From the NCBI GenBank assembly GCA_002778635.1, contig PFAS01000047.1, positions 3,811 to 29,889 of the forward strand: DNA of 26,079 bases, given 5' to 3'. The stretch is from Candidatus Falkowbacteria bacterium CG10_big_fil_rev_8_21_14_0_10_43_11 (GTDB lineage Bacteria; Patescibacteriota; Patescibacteriia; Patescibacteriales; XYC2-FULL-47-12). Under the pieces are notes generated by a model. That model did not search any database, had not been told where the DNA came from, and was given only the letters and a program-made list of their open reading frames with translations. This document shows positions 1 through 6,130 of the stretch, piece by piece. The position numbers were made by a program, and so were the translations under genes. Within the stretch, counting starts at the first letter, position 1. Each line of letters opens with the position of its first letter.

Positions 1-714
1 TTAACGACTTTTGCCATATTTAAAACAACCGGCGCGCCAGTTGCTTTAGCTACCGCGTCAGGGCAGGTATTGGGTGAAAAAGTTGTCAACGACGCGCTGA
101 GCGGAACTGTCGGCGACTACGTCGCAAGCCAAAAGAAACTTCTGAAAACAATTGATAAAAAACTAACCAAGCGCCTGGCCGGTCGTATTTTACTGCAAGT
201 GCAGGACAATGGCCAGGCATGGTATGTTGAGCCGACATCACAAGTTCGTTACTATCTCGCGGATGGCGCGCGCGCTTACGGCGCTTTGCGCAAATTCGGC
301 TTGGGCATTACCAACGCGGATCTGAAAAAAATTCCGGTGGGCATTGAACAGAGATTTTTAGATACTGACACTGATTCTGACGGCCTCGCGGATAAATTGG
401 AAGAAGGTTTGGGAACCGATATTAATAAAACCGATACGGACTCGGACGGCGTTTCCGATTATGACGAAGTTGTAAAAAATAATACCAATCCGCTAGGGAC
501 GGGCAAATTAACTTACAGTTCAAGTTTAATTAACCGGCTGAAAGGCAGAATTGTTTTGCAGGTGCAGAGTAAAGGCGAGGCCTGGTACATCAATCCGGTT
601 GACGGCAAAAGATATTATTTAAAAGACGGCGGCGCGGCGTATCAGATTATGAGATTTTTAAGCTTAGGAATTACCAATGCGGATATACAGAAAGTCGGGA
701 TAGGAGATTTATAG
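1..714 (+). CDS. Secreted TSP3-repeat protein with duplicated YYL-type domain (5' partial)
   Basis: The frame is open from the left edge, so the N-terminus, probably a signal peptide, lies outside the window. The first visible residues run through an Ala-rich stretch into QVLGEK, which looks like the junction after a secretion signal. Two copies of a roughly 55-residue domain follow, sharing the pattern GRI(L/V)LQVQ..G.AWY(V/I).P....RYYL.DG..AY...R...LGITNAD, at about 180-345 and 538-700 in nucleotides. Between them lie two aspartate-rich TSP3-type calcium-binding repeats (DTDSDGLAD and DTDSDGVSD). I have seen this YYL pattern in other Patescibacteria surface proteins but cannot name its family or function. 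A strong terminator follows the stop codon. An extracellular, calcium-stabilised envelope protein is inferred. Confidence 0.8.
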   Translation, partial: LTTFAIFKTTGAPVALATASGQVLGEKVVNDALSGTVGDYVASQKKLLKTIDKKLTKRLAGRILLQVQDNGQAWYVEPTSQVRYYLADGARAYGALRKFGLGITNADLKKIPVGIEQRFLDTDTDSDGLADKLEEGLGTDINKTDTDSDGVSDYDEVVKNNTNPLGTGKLTYSSSLINRLKGRIVLQVQSKGEAWYINPVDGKRYYLKDGGAAYQIMRFLSLGITNADIQKVGIGDL

Positions 715-726
715 GCGTGTTGTTAT

Positions 727-764
727 GTGTTCCAACCACGATAGCGTGGTTGGAACACTTTTTG
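727..764 (+). terminator. Intrinsic terminator after the TSP3 gene
   Basis: A perfect 14-bp stem (GTGTTCCAACCACG paired with its complement at 745-758) with a four-base ATAG loop is followed by five T residues. It lies 13 bases after the upstream stop codon and separates that gene from the next small genes. Confidence 0.93.
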
Positions 765-806
765 TTATCATTGTGAACATTTTATTTTAATAAAAGGAGA
801 AGGGCT

Positions 807-1019
807 ATGTTCAAAAAAGTGGTAGTTGGTAATCTTACAAGAATTAGAAGCGAGCTAGATAAAAAGAACGATTGCCACAACTGCGACGGCGAAGGCAAGG
901 TTAATTATTGGTTTTTTCCTTAGAAAGTAAAGCATTGGCTTTTCCGCAAGTTGGTAATGGTTACTTGTGAAAAATGCCACGGCAGCGGCAAAGAAAAATA
1001 TCCTGCTTGTTCGGGCTAA
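807..1019 (+). pseudogene. Stop-interrupted small double CxxCxGxG zinc-finger gene
   Basis: An ATG at 807 follows a good ribosome binding site (AAAGGAG at 793-799) and encodes 38 residues ending at TAG 921-923, with one CxxCxGxG motif (CHNCDGEG). The same frame continues after the TAG for 31 more codons to TAA 1017-1019 and carries a second motif, CEKCHGSG, followed by YPACSG. Paired CxxCxGxG motifs are the hallmark of DnaJ-type zinc fingers and related small zinc proteins, so the two halves probably formed one protein of about 70 residues. Because TAG is a normal stop for fusA, rplD, rplW, rplP and rplN here, I call it a broken gene. A sequencing error, or two separate short peptides, remain possible. 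Confidence 0.6.
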
Positions 1020-1038
1020 AGACAGAGGAGATTTTACG

Positions 1039-1155
1039 ATGGAAATAATTGATATGAGAGGCGATTACCATTGGTTAGCCGGACTGGTTGCGGTGGCGGT
1101 TATAGCTCTTGGAATTTTTATCGCCCAGAGCAAAAACCGGAAGGGCGGCGAATAG
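1039..1155 (+). CDS. Small single-span membrane protein, 38 aa
   Basis: The ATG at 1039 is preceded by AGAGGAG (1024-1030) at suitable spacing, which favours it over the upstream GTG at 967 that would overlap the zinc-finger frame. The 38-residue product has a short polar N-terminus, one hydrophobic helix (about residues 12-29, LAGLVAVAVIALGIFIA) and a basic tail SKNRKGG, so the C-terminus should face the cytoplasm. It is immediately followed by an intrinsic terminator, so it is the last gene of its unit. The function is unknown. The clean ribosome binding site and terminator are the main reasons to believe it is expressed. Confidence 0.6.
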   Translation: MEIIDMRGDYHWLAGLVAVAVIALGIFIAQSKNRKGGE

Positions 1156-1180
1156 ATCATTTCGCATATTTCAGCACCCT

Positions 1181-1217
1181 AATTCGGCGTTAAGCTTAAT
1201 GCCGAATTTTATTTTTT
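1181..1217 (+). terminator. Intrinsic terminator
   Basis: AATTCGGC at 1181-1188 pairs with GCCGAATT at 1201-1208, and the loop is itself nearly self-complementary (TTAAGCTTAA). A T-rich tract (TTTTATTTTTT) follows. It ends the small membrane protein unit. Confidence 0.85.
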
Positions 1218-1317
1218 GCCCGGTTGACAGGAATAATTTTTTATGATAGAAAGAAAGGAAGTCAAATTTGAAACTTTGATTTTAAAAAAACAGTTCATTT
1301 CACTAAGGAGGATAATG

Positions 1318-1872
1318 ATGATAACGCCCATTATTTTAGCCATATTTTTGTTAGTAGCAGCGGGTCTTATTTTTTACGCTTTGCGCGCGGGAAATATGAA
1401 CGGAAAAGAAAAAGAAAAAGCCGGCAAAGTAACGGTAGGGCAAAAGAAAAAAGTTTATTTTGTAATTCCGGAGTACAAAGGTTTGTTAAAAGATTATACC
1501 GATGCTTTGGATAATTTTGTTATCCGTGATGTATTGCCGGCGATAAAAACGACCGCCGATCAAAAGAGTGCTCGTCTGCAAGCGCATCGCTTTGGAGTGG
1601 TGGCGGAGATTAAAAGAACGCCGCCGCACAATGCGGACATTTGCGTGTCTTTTAGAATAGAAAAAGATACGGAAAATAATAAGGTTTTTTTAAAAATTGA
1701 TTTTAACGAATGGAAGTGGGGGGTAGCGTCCGAGCTTGACGGCACGCAAGAACTGGCCGTGGAGCTGCCGGCGGTTAACCGCGAGGCAATAAAAAAAGCG
1801 GTAAAAATAGAGACATTAATCGGCCAGTTCACGACAGCGGTCATGGGTCCGCCATATAGCCGGTTTAGCTAA
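1318..1872 (+). CDS. Hypothetical membrane-anchored protein
   Basis: I start the gene at ATG 1318 because a full AAGGAGG (1305-1311) sits six bases upstream. ATG 1315 is only three bases from it, and the longer frame from ATG 1243 has no ribosome binding site and adds a poorly fitting basic leader. The 184-residue product begins with one hydrophobic helix (about residues 3-25) followed by a Lys/Glu-rich linker and a soluble domain of about 140 residues with no motif I recognise. The single N-terminal anchor puts the soluble domain either outside the cell or, if the KEKEK-rich segment follows the positive-inside rule, in the cytoplasm. It is a single-gene unit closed by the terminator at 1898. 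Confidence 0.75.
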   Translation: MITPIILAIFLLVAAGLIFYALRAGNMNGKEKEKAGKVTVGQKKKVYFVIPEYKGLLKDYTDALDNFVIRDVLPAIKTTADQKSARLQAHRFGVVAEIKRTPPHNADICVSFRIEKDTENNKVFLKIDFNEWKWGVASELDGTQELAVELPAVNREAIKKAVKIETLIGQFTTAVMGPPYSRFS

Positions 1873-1897
1873 AAAGTTCAAGAAGAACAGATATTCT

Positions 1898-1936
1898 AGC
1901 GTCCGTTTACAAAAATTCGGGCGCTTTTTATTTTTT
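1898..1936 (+). terminator. Intrinsic terminator
   Basis: AGCGTCCG (1898-1905) pairs with CGGGCGCT (1918-1925), eight pairs with one G-U, around a 12-base loop. A T-rich tract TTTTTATTTTTT follows. Confidence 0.85.
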
Positions 1937-2008
1937 AAAATTTTCAGTGTTTGATAATTAAATTATTGGAAATTCATTGAAAATTGAAAATTGGTCATTG
2001 AAAATTTT
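1937..2008. repeat. AT-rich inverted and direct repeat
   Basis: AAAATTTTCAGTG at 1937-1949 is the near-perfect inverse of CATTGAAAATTTT at 1996-2008 (one G-U pair). Between them are repeated ATTGAAA/ATTGGAAA units. It fills the gap before the CAP gene and overlaps the -35 box of that gene's proposed promoter. Confidence 0.5.
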
Positions 2009-2026
2009 TCTCCTTTGCGCTAAAAT
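1998..2026 (+). promoter_or_regulatory. Promoter of the CAP-domain gene, probably leaderless
   Basis: TTGAAA (1998-2003) and TAAAAT (2021-2026) are separated by exactly 17 bases. The ATG lies only six bases after the -10 box, where transcription would be expected to start, and no ribosome binding site is present. This predicts a leaderless or nearly leaderless mRNA. Confidence 0.6.
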
Positions 2027-2032
2027 AGAGTT

Positions 2033-3511
2033 ATGAAGAAAAAAGCAAAACTATCATCCAAAAAAAGAACAAAAAAATCCCTTAAGCAGATTAATTTTTT
2101 GGATTTTGTTGATTCGGACGCGGACGGCTTATCCGATAACGAAGAAAAGCGGCTGGGGACTGACCCGTTCAATCCGGATACTGACCGCGACGGCTTGCCT
2201 GATTTTGCCGAAGTCAAAAAATACCGTACCGACCCGCTTAATCCGGATACGGATAATGACGGCATAACTGACGGCGATGAGGTAAAAATAGGGCTTAATC
2301 CTAAAAGCCCAAATCAGTGGAAAGATATTTTTTGGCCTTCGGTTGATAATAATTATCAGCCCTTGCTCTTGCGGCCCAAGCGCGCGATTGGTTACAGTGC
2401 TTTTTTTGTCGGCATAAAAGCAATCGCTTTTATCTTTGCGGCCGCGTTGCCCCTGCAGGCCTTTATGATGCCGGATGTTTTGGCGCAACAGCGGGACAAA
2501 ATTTTAGCGTTAGTGGAACAGGTGCGCGCCGAGCAGGGAGCGGGGGAATTAGCGGGCAATGAGAAGTTGCGGGCTTCCGCGCAGGCGAAAGCAAGCGATA
2601 TGGTTAACTATCAGTATTTTAGCCATGTAGGCCCGGAACAGCACGATTTGCCTTATTTTTTAAAGCAGGCCGATTATAATTATCGCTTTGCCGGGGAAAA
2701 TTTGGCCATGGGTTTTAACGACGCCTCAAGCGTGGTGCGCGCCTGGGTCAAAAGCCCTCTGCATTACCAAAATATCATTGACAAAGATTTTGCCGAAACC
2801 GGAATGGGCATAGATGGCGGCGAATATCAGGGCCGGCAGACGGTTTTTATCGCCAACCATTTCGGCTCGCCTTTAGTGACGACGGCCAAAAAAGAACAGC
2901 CGGCTGCGGGACAAAAAACCAAAAATAAGACCGTTAAATCGCGGCAGGTGCTGGGAGAAAAATTAAGCGGCGAGGCGGTTCCGGCAAGTGAAATTTCGTA
3001 TCAAGGAGAAAAATCTTTCGTGCTGTGGAAATACGACGGGGAGCGGACGACCTTTACCGCCCGAGCCGTTATCGGCGGGGAAGTAGCGCAAGCGGTCGTT
3101 TACATCGGGGATTATCAAATGGAATTAAAGGCGGATGAATCCGAAGCAAGTTTATACGCAGGAACTTTAACCGTCGCCGAGCCGATTGACAATTTTTTTC
3201 AGGTAGTCATTAATCCAAGCATTATTATTAAAGCCAAAAACGGCGCGACGCTTACCGCGAGCATTCCCTGGTATCAAACGAAAATAGTCGCGCCCTCGCT
3301 TTTGACCCGCTATCAGGCAATGCACACGATTTTGCCCGGAAGCTTAACCCGCGTCTTGAGCGCTTCCCGCGTCATTTTCGCTCTGGCCATAATAATTTTC
3401 AGCGTCGTGTTGCTTCTTACTATTTTTATTGAGATTAAAAAACAGCATCCGCACATTATCGTTCAAACTTTGGCAGTGATTGGGCTATTGGCGGTTTTAA
3501 TAAGTATTTAA
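2033..3511 (+). CDS. TSP3-repeat, membrane-anchored CAP (SCP/PR1-like) domain protein
   Basis: The 492-residue product has, in order: a basic N-terminus; three aspartate-rich TSP3-type repeats (about residues 26-90); a hydrophobic segment (about 118-145) preceded by RPKR; a CAP/SCP domain (about 155-280) with SHVGP, GENLAMGF and SPLHYQNI segments carrying the family's conserved His and Glu residues; a linker with QVLGEK at 305-310; a beta-rich region; and two C-terminal membrane helices (about 447-467 and 475-492). CAP domains in bacteria (YkwD-like) are usually extracellular and of uncertain biochemical role. The positive-inside rule puts the CAP domain outside and, oddly, the TSP3 repeats inside the cell. 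The unit is monocistronic with its own promoter. Confidence 0.85.
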   Translation: MKKKAKLSSKKRTKKSLKQINFLDFVDSDADGLSDNEEKRLGTDPFNPDTDRDGLPDFAEVKKYRTDPLNPDTDNDGITDGDEVKIGLNPKSPNQWKDIFWPSVDNNYQPLLLRPKRAIGYSAFFVGIKAIAFIFAAALPLQAFMMPDVLAQQRDKILALVEQVRAEQGAGELAGNEKLRASAQAKASDMVNYQYFSHVGPEQHDLPYFLKQADYNYRFAGENLAMGFNDASSVVRAWVKSPLHYQNIIDKDFAETGMGIDGGEYQGRQTVFIANHFGSPLVTTAKKEQPAAGQKTKNKTVKSRQVLGEKLSGEAVPASEISYQGEKSFVLWKYDGERTTFTARAVIGGEVAQAVVYIGDYQMELKADESEASLYAGTLTVAEPIDNFFQVVINPSIIIKAKNGATLTASIPWYQTKIVAPSLLTRYQAMHTILPGSLTRVLSASRVIFALAIIIFSVVLLLTIFIEIKKQHPHIIVQTLAVIGLLAVLISI

Positions 3512-3652
3512 GATTTATGATTTTAGATTTATGATTTATGAATAGTGAAGATTTAAAAACGAAATAATTTCTATTATGGTTGCCTCGGTAAAATATAGTA
3601 AAAGTAGAAAATAGATCTGAAATCCTAAATCATAAATCAAAAATCATAAATC
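3512..3652. repeat. 30-base inverted repeat flanking an 81-base core
   Basis: Positions 3512-3541 and 3623-3652 are inverse copies with 28 of 30 matches, built from GATTTATGATTT-like units. They fill nearly all of the gap between the CAP gene and the M50 gene, and the right arm ends five bases before the M50 start codon. The arms could form a very long hairpin in RNA. It could be a non-autonomous element or an expanded simple repeat. Confidence 0.7.
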
Positions 3653-3657
3653 ATCGT

Positions 3658-4266
3658 ATGACTTTTACATTACAATTATTTTCCATCATCATATTAATCC
3701 TCTCCGCCTCAATCCACGAATACATGCACGCCTGGATGGCGGACCGTTTAGGGGATGCTACGGCGCGCGACGCGGGGCGGCTGACGATAAATCCGCTCGC
3801 GCATCTGGATTGGTTCGGCTCAATTTTTTTGCCGCTCCTTTTGGTATTGTCAAATTCGCCGTTCGTGTTCGGCTATGCCAAGCCGGTGCCGTTCAATCCG
3901 CATAATTTGCGCGACGGCAAATGGGGTCCGGCCAAAGTCGCGCTCGCCGGTCCTTTAGGCAATTTTATTTTAGCGCTCTCGTTTGGGCTGGTTTTGCGCT
4001 TCGTGCCGGTTTTAGACGCTCAACTCGCCGCTTTTATTTCTTACATTATTATTATTAATCTGATATTGATGGTTTTTAACCTTATCCCCATTCCGCCGTT
4101 AGACGGCTCTAAAATAATACTTCCGTTTTTGCCGTATCATTGGCAGAAAAAATATTTTCTCCTGGAACCGTACGGCATGACGCTGGTGGTGTTTTTTATG
4201 CTTTTGGGCATGAACATCGTTTGGTTTTTCGTAAATATTTTGTTTCAGCTGATTGTGGGCGGATAA
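3658..4266 (+). CDS. Site-2-protease-like M50 family zinc metallopeptidase
   Basis: This is an intramembrane protease of about 202 residues. The zinc motif HEYMH (His20, Glu21, His24) lies in the first membrane helix, and the second conserved site is the membrane segment ending NLIPIPPLDG with Asp149 as the third metal ligand. Both match the compact S2P/M50 subfamily without PDZ insert; a further conserved segment is AGPLGNF near residue 97. There are five to six hydrophobic segments in all. The family cleaves membrane-embedded substrates such as anti-sigma factors or signal peptides; the substrate here cannot be read from the sequence. No ribosome binding site precedes the ATG, which abuts the inverted repeat. 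Confidence 0.9.
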   Translation: MTFTLQLFSIIILILSASIHEYMHAWMADRLGDATARDAGRLTINPLAHLDWFGSIFLPLLLVLSNSPFVFGYAKPVPFNPHNLRDGKWGPAKVALAGPLGNFILALSFGLVLRFVPVLDAQLAAFISYIIIINLILMVFNLIPIPPLDGSKIILPFLPYHWQKKYFLLEPYGMTLVVFFMLLGMNIVWFFVNILFQLIVGG

Positions 4267-4301
4267 ATTTTGTATTCGTAGAGGTGAGGCATTGTTGATG
4301 T

Positions 4302-4339
4302 GATTAAAAAAGAAAAAGAGGCCTGTTTTTTTCAGGCCC
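4302..4339 (-). terminator. Intrinsic terminator of the 96-residue gene
   Basis: Read on the minus strand, GGCCTG and CAGGCC (4320-4338) pair around a seven-A loop and are followed by a T-rich tract (TCTTTTTCTTTTTT). It lies about 40 bases after the stop codon of the minus-strand gene. Confidence 0.8.
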
Positions 4340-4377
4340 CCATGGCAACGGAGGTTGATGCGCGAATTATTTTGAAT

Positions 4378-4668
4378 TTAAGCGGCGCGGCTGTGGTCTT
4401 GCCAATGATGGCGATGAAATTCGTCCGCGTATTTTTCCGCCCATTCCTGGGCCGAAAATTTGCCGATTATATCAATTAATTCTCGCCCGCTCAGGCCGAG
4501 GTGGAACGCATATTCTTCCACCGTCATCCCATTAGCGGCAATCTTTTCTACCGTATTTTCCACCGTTACCCAGCGGTGTCTCTGCATTTCTTGCAGTTCA
4601 CTTTCCAAATACTGCCGTTCATTTCGGAATACAATCGGTGGCGCAAAAAAAGAGCAATTAATTTCCAT
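4378..4668 (-). CDS. Hypothetical protein, 96 aa
   Basis: The start ATG (4668) is preceded on the minus strand by AAAGGAG about nine bases away, and an intrinsic terminator closes the gene, so it has all signs of a functional monocistronic gene. The product is predicted mostly helical and soluble, with Glu/Gln-rich helix QYLESELQEMQ, a segment LGLSGRELIDIIGKF that could be a helix-turn-helix-like unit, and a His-rich end (FHRHHWQDH). I do not recognise the family. It diverges from rpsL, so the 257-base gap carries promoters for both directions. Plus-strand frames opposite this gene are shadows. Confidence 0.65.
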   Translation of the reverse strand: MEINCSFFAPPIVFRNERQYLESELQEMQRHRWVTVENTVEKIAANGMTVEEYAFHLGLSGRELIDIIGKFSAQEWAEKYADEFHRHHWQDHSRAA

Positions 4669-4693
4669 GATGGATTTCTCCTTTCACACCATG

Positions 4694-4711
4694 ATGGTTA
4701 TTTTTAACCAT
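4694..4711. promoter_or_regulatory. Possible operator or hairpin upstream of the 96-residue gene
   Basis: ATGGTTA (4694-4700) and TAACCAT (4705-4711) form a perfect 7-bp inverted repeat with a TTTT loop, 26 bases upstream of the minus-strand ATG. It could bind a dimeric repressor or form a hairpin in the 5' leader. Confidence 0.35.
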
Positions 4712-4747
4712 ATAACTTTGCGTTATTTTTAGCAATAGCCGTTTTTC

Positions 4748-4776
4748 TTGACGATTTTTTATTATTTTGCTAATCT
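4748..4776 (+). promoter_or_regulatory. Candidate promoter of the str operon
   Basis: TTGACG (4748-4753) and TAATCT (4771-4776) are 17 bases apart. The -35 box is good and the -10 box is weak. Initiation near 4783 would give a leader of about 140 bases that contains the nested hairpins at 4800-4906. Confidence 0.45.
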
Positions 4777-4799
4777 ATTGATAGTTAGAAAACTTATTC

Positions 4800-4906
4800 A
4801 CCCCGTCGCCTGTTTCATTTAAGCCGGTTAATGTAATCATAGGGCTTATTTATGTAGGCGCAGGGGTAAACAAAACGCATAAAAGTCCAATCGGACTCAT
4901 TTTTTG
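4800..4906 (+). promoter_or_regulatory. Structured 5' leader of rpsL
   Basis: Outer stem: ACCCC (4800-4804) pairs with GGGGT (4863-4867), then after a 2x2 internal loop CGCCT (4807-4811) pairs with AGGCG (4856-4860). Inner stem: TAAGCC (4820-4825) pairs with GGCTTA (4843-4848). A third hairpin, AGTCC/GGACT (4884-4897), is followed by CATTTTTTG and resembles a small terminator 20 bases before the start codon. The layout suggests a cis-regulatory RNA or attenuator of the ribosomal operon. Confidence 0.5.
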
Positions 4907-4925
4907 TTATCTACCAAAATAAACT

Positions 4926-5345
4926 ATGCCTACTATTAACCAGTTAGTCAAAAGGCCGAGAAAAGTCCAAAAAATAAAAACCAAAGCGCCGGCCTTGCAA
5001 AGCGTTTTGGACACCCTCCACCGCCGGCGCACGGTATTGCCTAAAGGCAGTCCGTTTAAGCGCGGCGTTTGCCTGAAAGTGACGACCATGACGCCAAAAA
5101 AGCCAAACTCGGCTTTGCGTAAAATCGCGCGCGTCAGACTGTCAAACGGCAGCGAAGTAACCGCCTATATTCCAGGCATGGGACATAATTTGCAGGAGCA
5201 CGCGATTGTTTTAATCAAAGGCGGCAAAACCAAAGATTTGCCGGGCGTGCGCTATAAGATTATCCGCGGCGTCTACGATACGCAGGGCGTGCAAAATCGC
5301 CGGCAAGGCCGCTCTTGTTACGGAGCGAAACGGCCAAAACAATAA
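4926..5345 (+). CDS. rpsL: Small-subunit ribosomal protein S12 (uS12)
   Basis: S12 sits at the decoding centre of the 30S subunit and controls accuracy. The product is 139 residues against about 124 in E. coli. The extra length is an insertion of about 15 residues between APALQS and KRGVC (residues 27-44, containing HRRRTVLPKGSP). The conserved TPKKPNSALRK and KDLPGVRY loops are intact, including the lysines whose change gives streptomycin resistance in other bacteria and the Asp that RimO methylthiolates. It is the first gene of the str segment, 119 bases before rpsG, with no Shine-Dalgarno sequence. Confidence 0.98.
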   Translation: MPTINQLVKRPRKVQKIKTKAPALQSVLDTLHRRRTVLPKGSPFKRGVCLKVTTMTPKKPNSALRKIARVRLSNGSEVTAYIPGMGHNLQEHAIVLIKGGKTKDLPGVRYKIIRGVYDTQGVQNRRQGRSCYGAKRPKQ

Positions 5346-5406
5346 TTTATTCAAGAAATTTTGTACAGACTTAATAGAGCCCGCGAACCTAATCTAAATC
5401 CGTACC

Positions 5407-5464
5407 AAGAATTCGTATTAAAGGTTCATAATAAGATTTAAGTCCGTAATAACTATTTGAACAT
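5407..5464 (+). repeat. Start-codon-abutting leader module, copy 1 (rpsG)
   Basis: It contains ATTCGTATTAAAGGTTCAT, then TTTAAGTCCGTAAT, then AACTATTTGAACAT directly against the rpsG ATG. Related copies precede rplB, rplN and rplX in the same orientation and at the same distance from the start codon. Confidence 0.7.
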
Positions 5465-5935
5465 ATGCGAGGAAAACCAGCGCCCAAAAGAGAAATACAG
5501 CCCGATGTCCGCTACCGCGATTTGGATGTTGCTAAATTCATGAATTACATTATGGAACGCGGCAAAAAGACCGTGGCGGAAAAAATCATCTACGGCTGTT
5601 TTGACATTATCAAAGAAAAAACCAAGCAAGACCCGCGGCATGTTTTTAACAAAGCGCTGAAACAAGTGGGTCCGCAGCTGGAAGTGCGCGGCCGCCGAGT
5701 CGGCGGCGCTAATTACCAAATTCCGTATCCGGTTCGCCCGGAGCGGCGTTTCGCGCTTTCCTGCCGCTGGATTATTGACGGCGCCAAATCGCGCAAAGGC
5801 CGTTCCATGGCGGATAAGTTAGCCGCCGAAATAATGGACGCGTCCAAAGGCGAAGGCGCGGCCGTCAAGAAACGCGCGGATGTGCACCGCATGGCCGAAG
5901 CCAACAAAGCGTTTGCGCATTTCGCTCGCTACTAA
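5465..5935 (+). CDS. rpsG: Small-subunit ribosomal protein S7 (uS7)
   Basis: S7 is a primary 16S rRNA binding protein that nucleates the 30S head and contacts mRNA and tRNA at the exit site. The 156-residue product is full length for the family, with PDVRYRDLDVAKFMNYIM near the N-terminus, the VGGANYQIPYPVRPERR segment (beta-hairpin arm, about residues 79-96) and the MAEANKAFAHFARY C-terminus. In E. coli S7 represses the str operon by binding the rpsL-rpsG gap. Here that gap instead carries the leader module, and no Shine-Dalgarno sequence is present. Confidence 0.98.
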   Translation: MRGKPAPKREIQPDVRYRDLDVAKFMNYIMERGKKTVAEKIIYGCFDIIKEKTKQDPRHVFNKALKQVGPQLEVRGRRVGGANYQIPYPVRPERRFALSCRWIIDGAKSRKGRSMADKLAAEIMDASKGEGAAVKKRADVHRMAEANKAFAHFARY

Positions 5936-5948
5936 ATACGCAAATTAC

Positions 5949-5982
5949 CACGAATAAATTAACGAATGGTCGCTAATTTAGT
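5949..5982 (+). repeat. CACGAAT-type 35-base element, copy 1 (after rpsG)
   Basis: It begins CACGAAT, continues AACGAATGGTCGC and ends AATT..AGT. A related copy at 10616-10651 lies in the corresponding position after rpsJ, in the same orientation, with roughly three quarters of positions matching. Confidence 0.5.
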
Positions 5983-6040
5983 CAAAATAATTATTCTTAA
6001 ATTATTGTAAAATTTTTGTTTAATTATTATTCAATTTTCA

Positions 6041-6080
6041 CGGGATTGCCACGCTCCCTCCGGTCGCTCACAATGACAGA
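6041..6080. repeat. Interspersed GATTGCC/CAATGAC-type palindromic element
   Basis: The sequence GATTGCCACGCTCCC followed by GGTCGCTCACAATGACA has the form of the widespread family often seen as GTCATTGCGAG...GCAATC in bacterial intergenic DNA. The ends ATTG and CAAT are complementary around a GC-rich centre. It is much richer in GC than the flanking DNA, as expected for an inserted element. Confidence 0.55.
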
Positions 6081-6130
6081 AAATAACAATTTAACCAATT
6101 AACTTTTTACTTTTAACTTTCTAACTCCCT

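Noticed and set aside
967..1155. 62-residue frame starting at GTG 967
   Set aside because: It overlaps the zinc-finger frame and has no ribosome binding site; the ATG at 1039 has AGAGGAG and gives a compact membrane protein.
1224..1247. TTGACA with TATGAT as a promoter before the 1318 gene
   Set aside because: The spacer is only 12 bases; with a normal spacer the -10 box is weak (TAGAAA). A promoter may exist here but is not supported well enough to list.
4460..4732. Plus-strand frames opposite the 96-residue gene
   Set aside because: They mirror the minus-strand gene, which has its own ribosome binding site and terminator.
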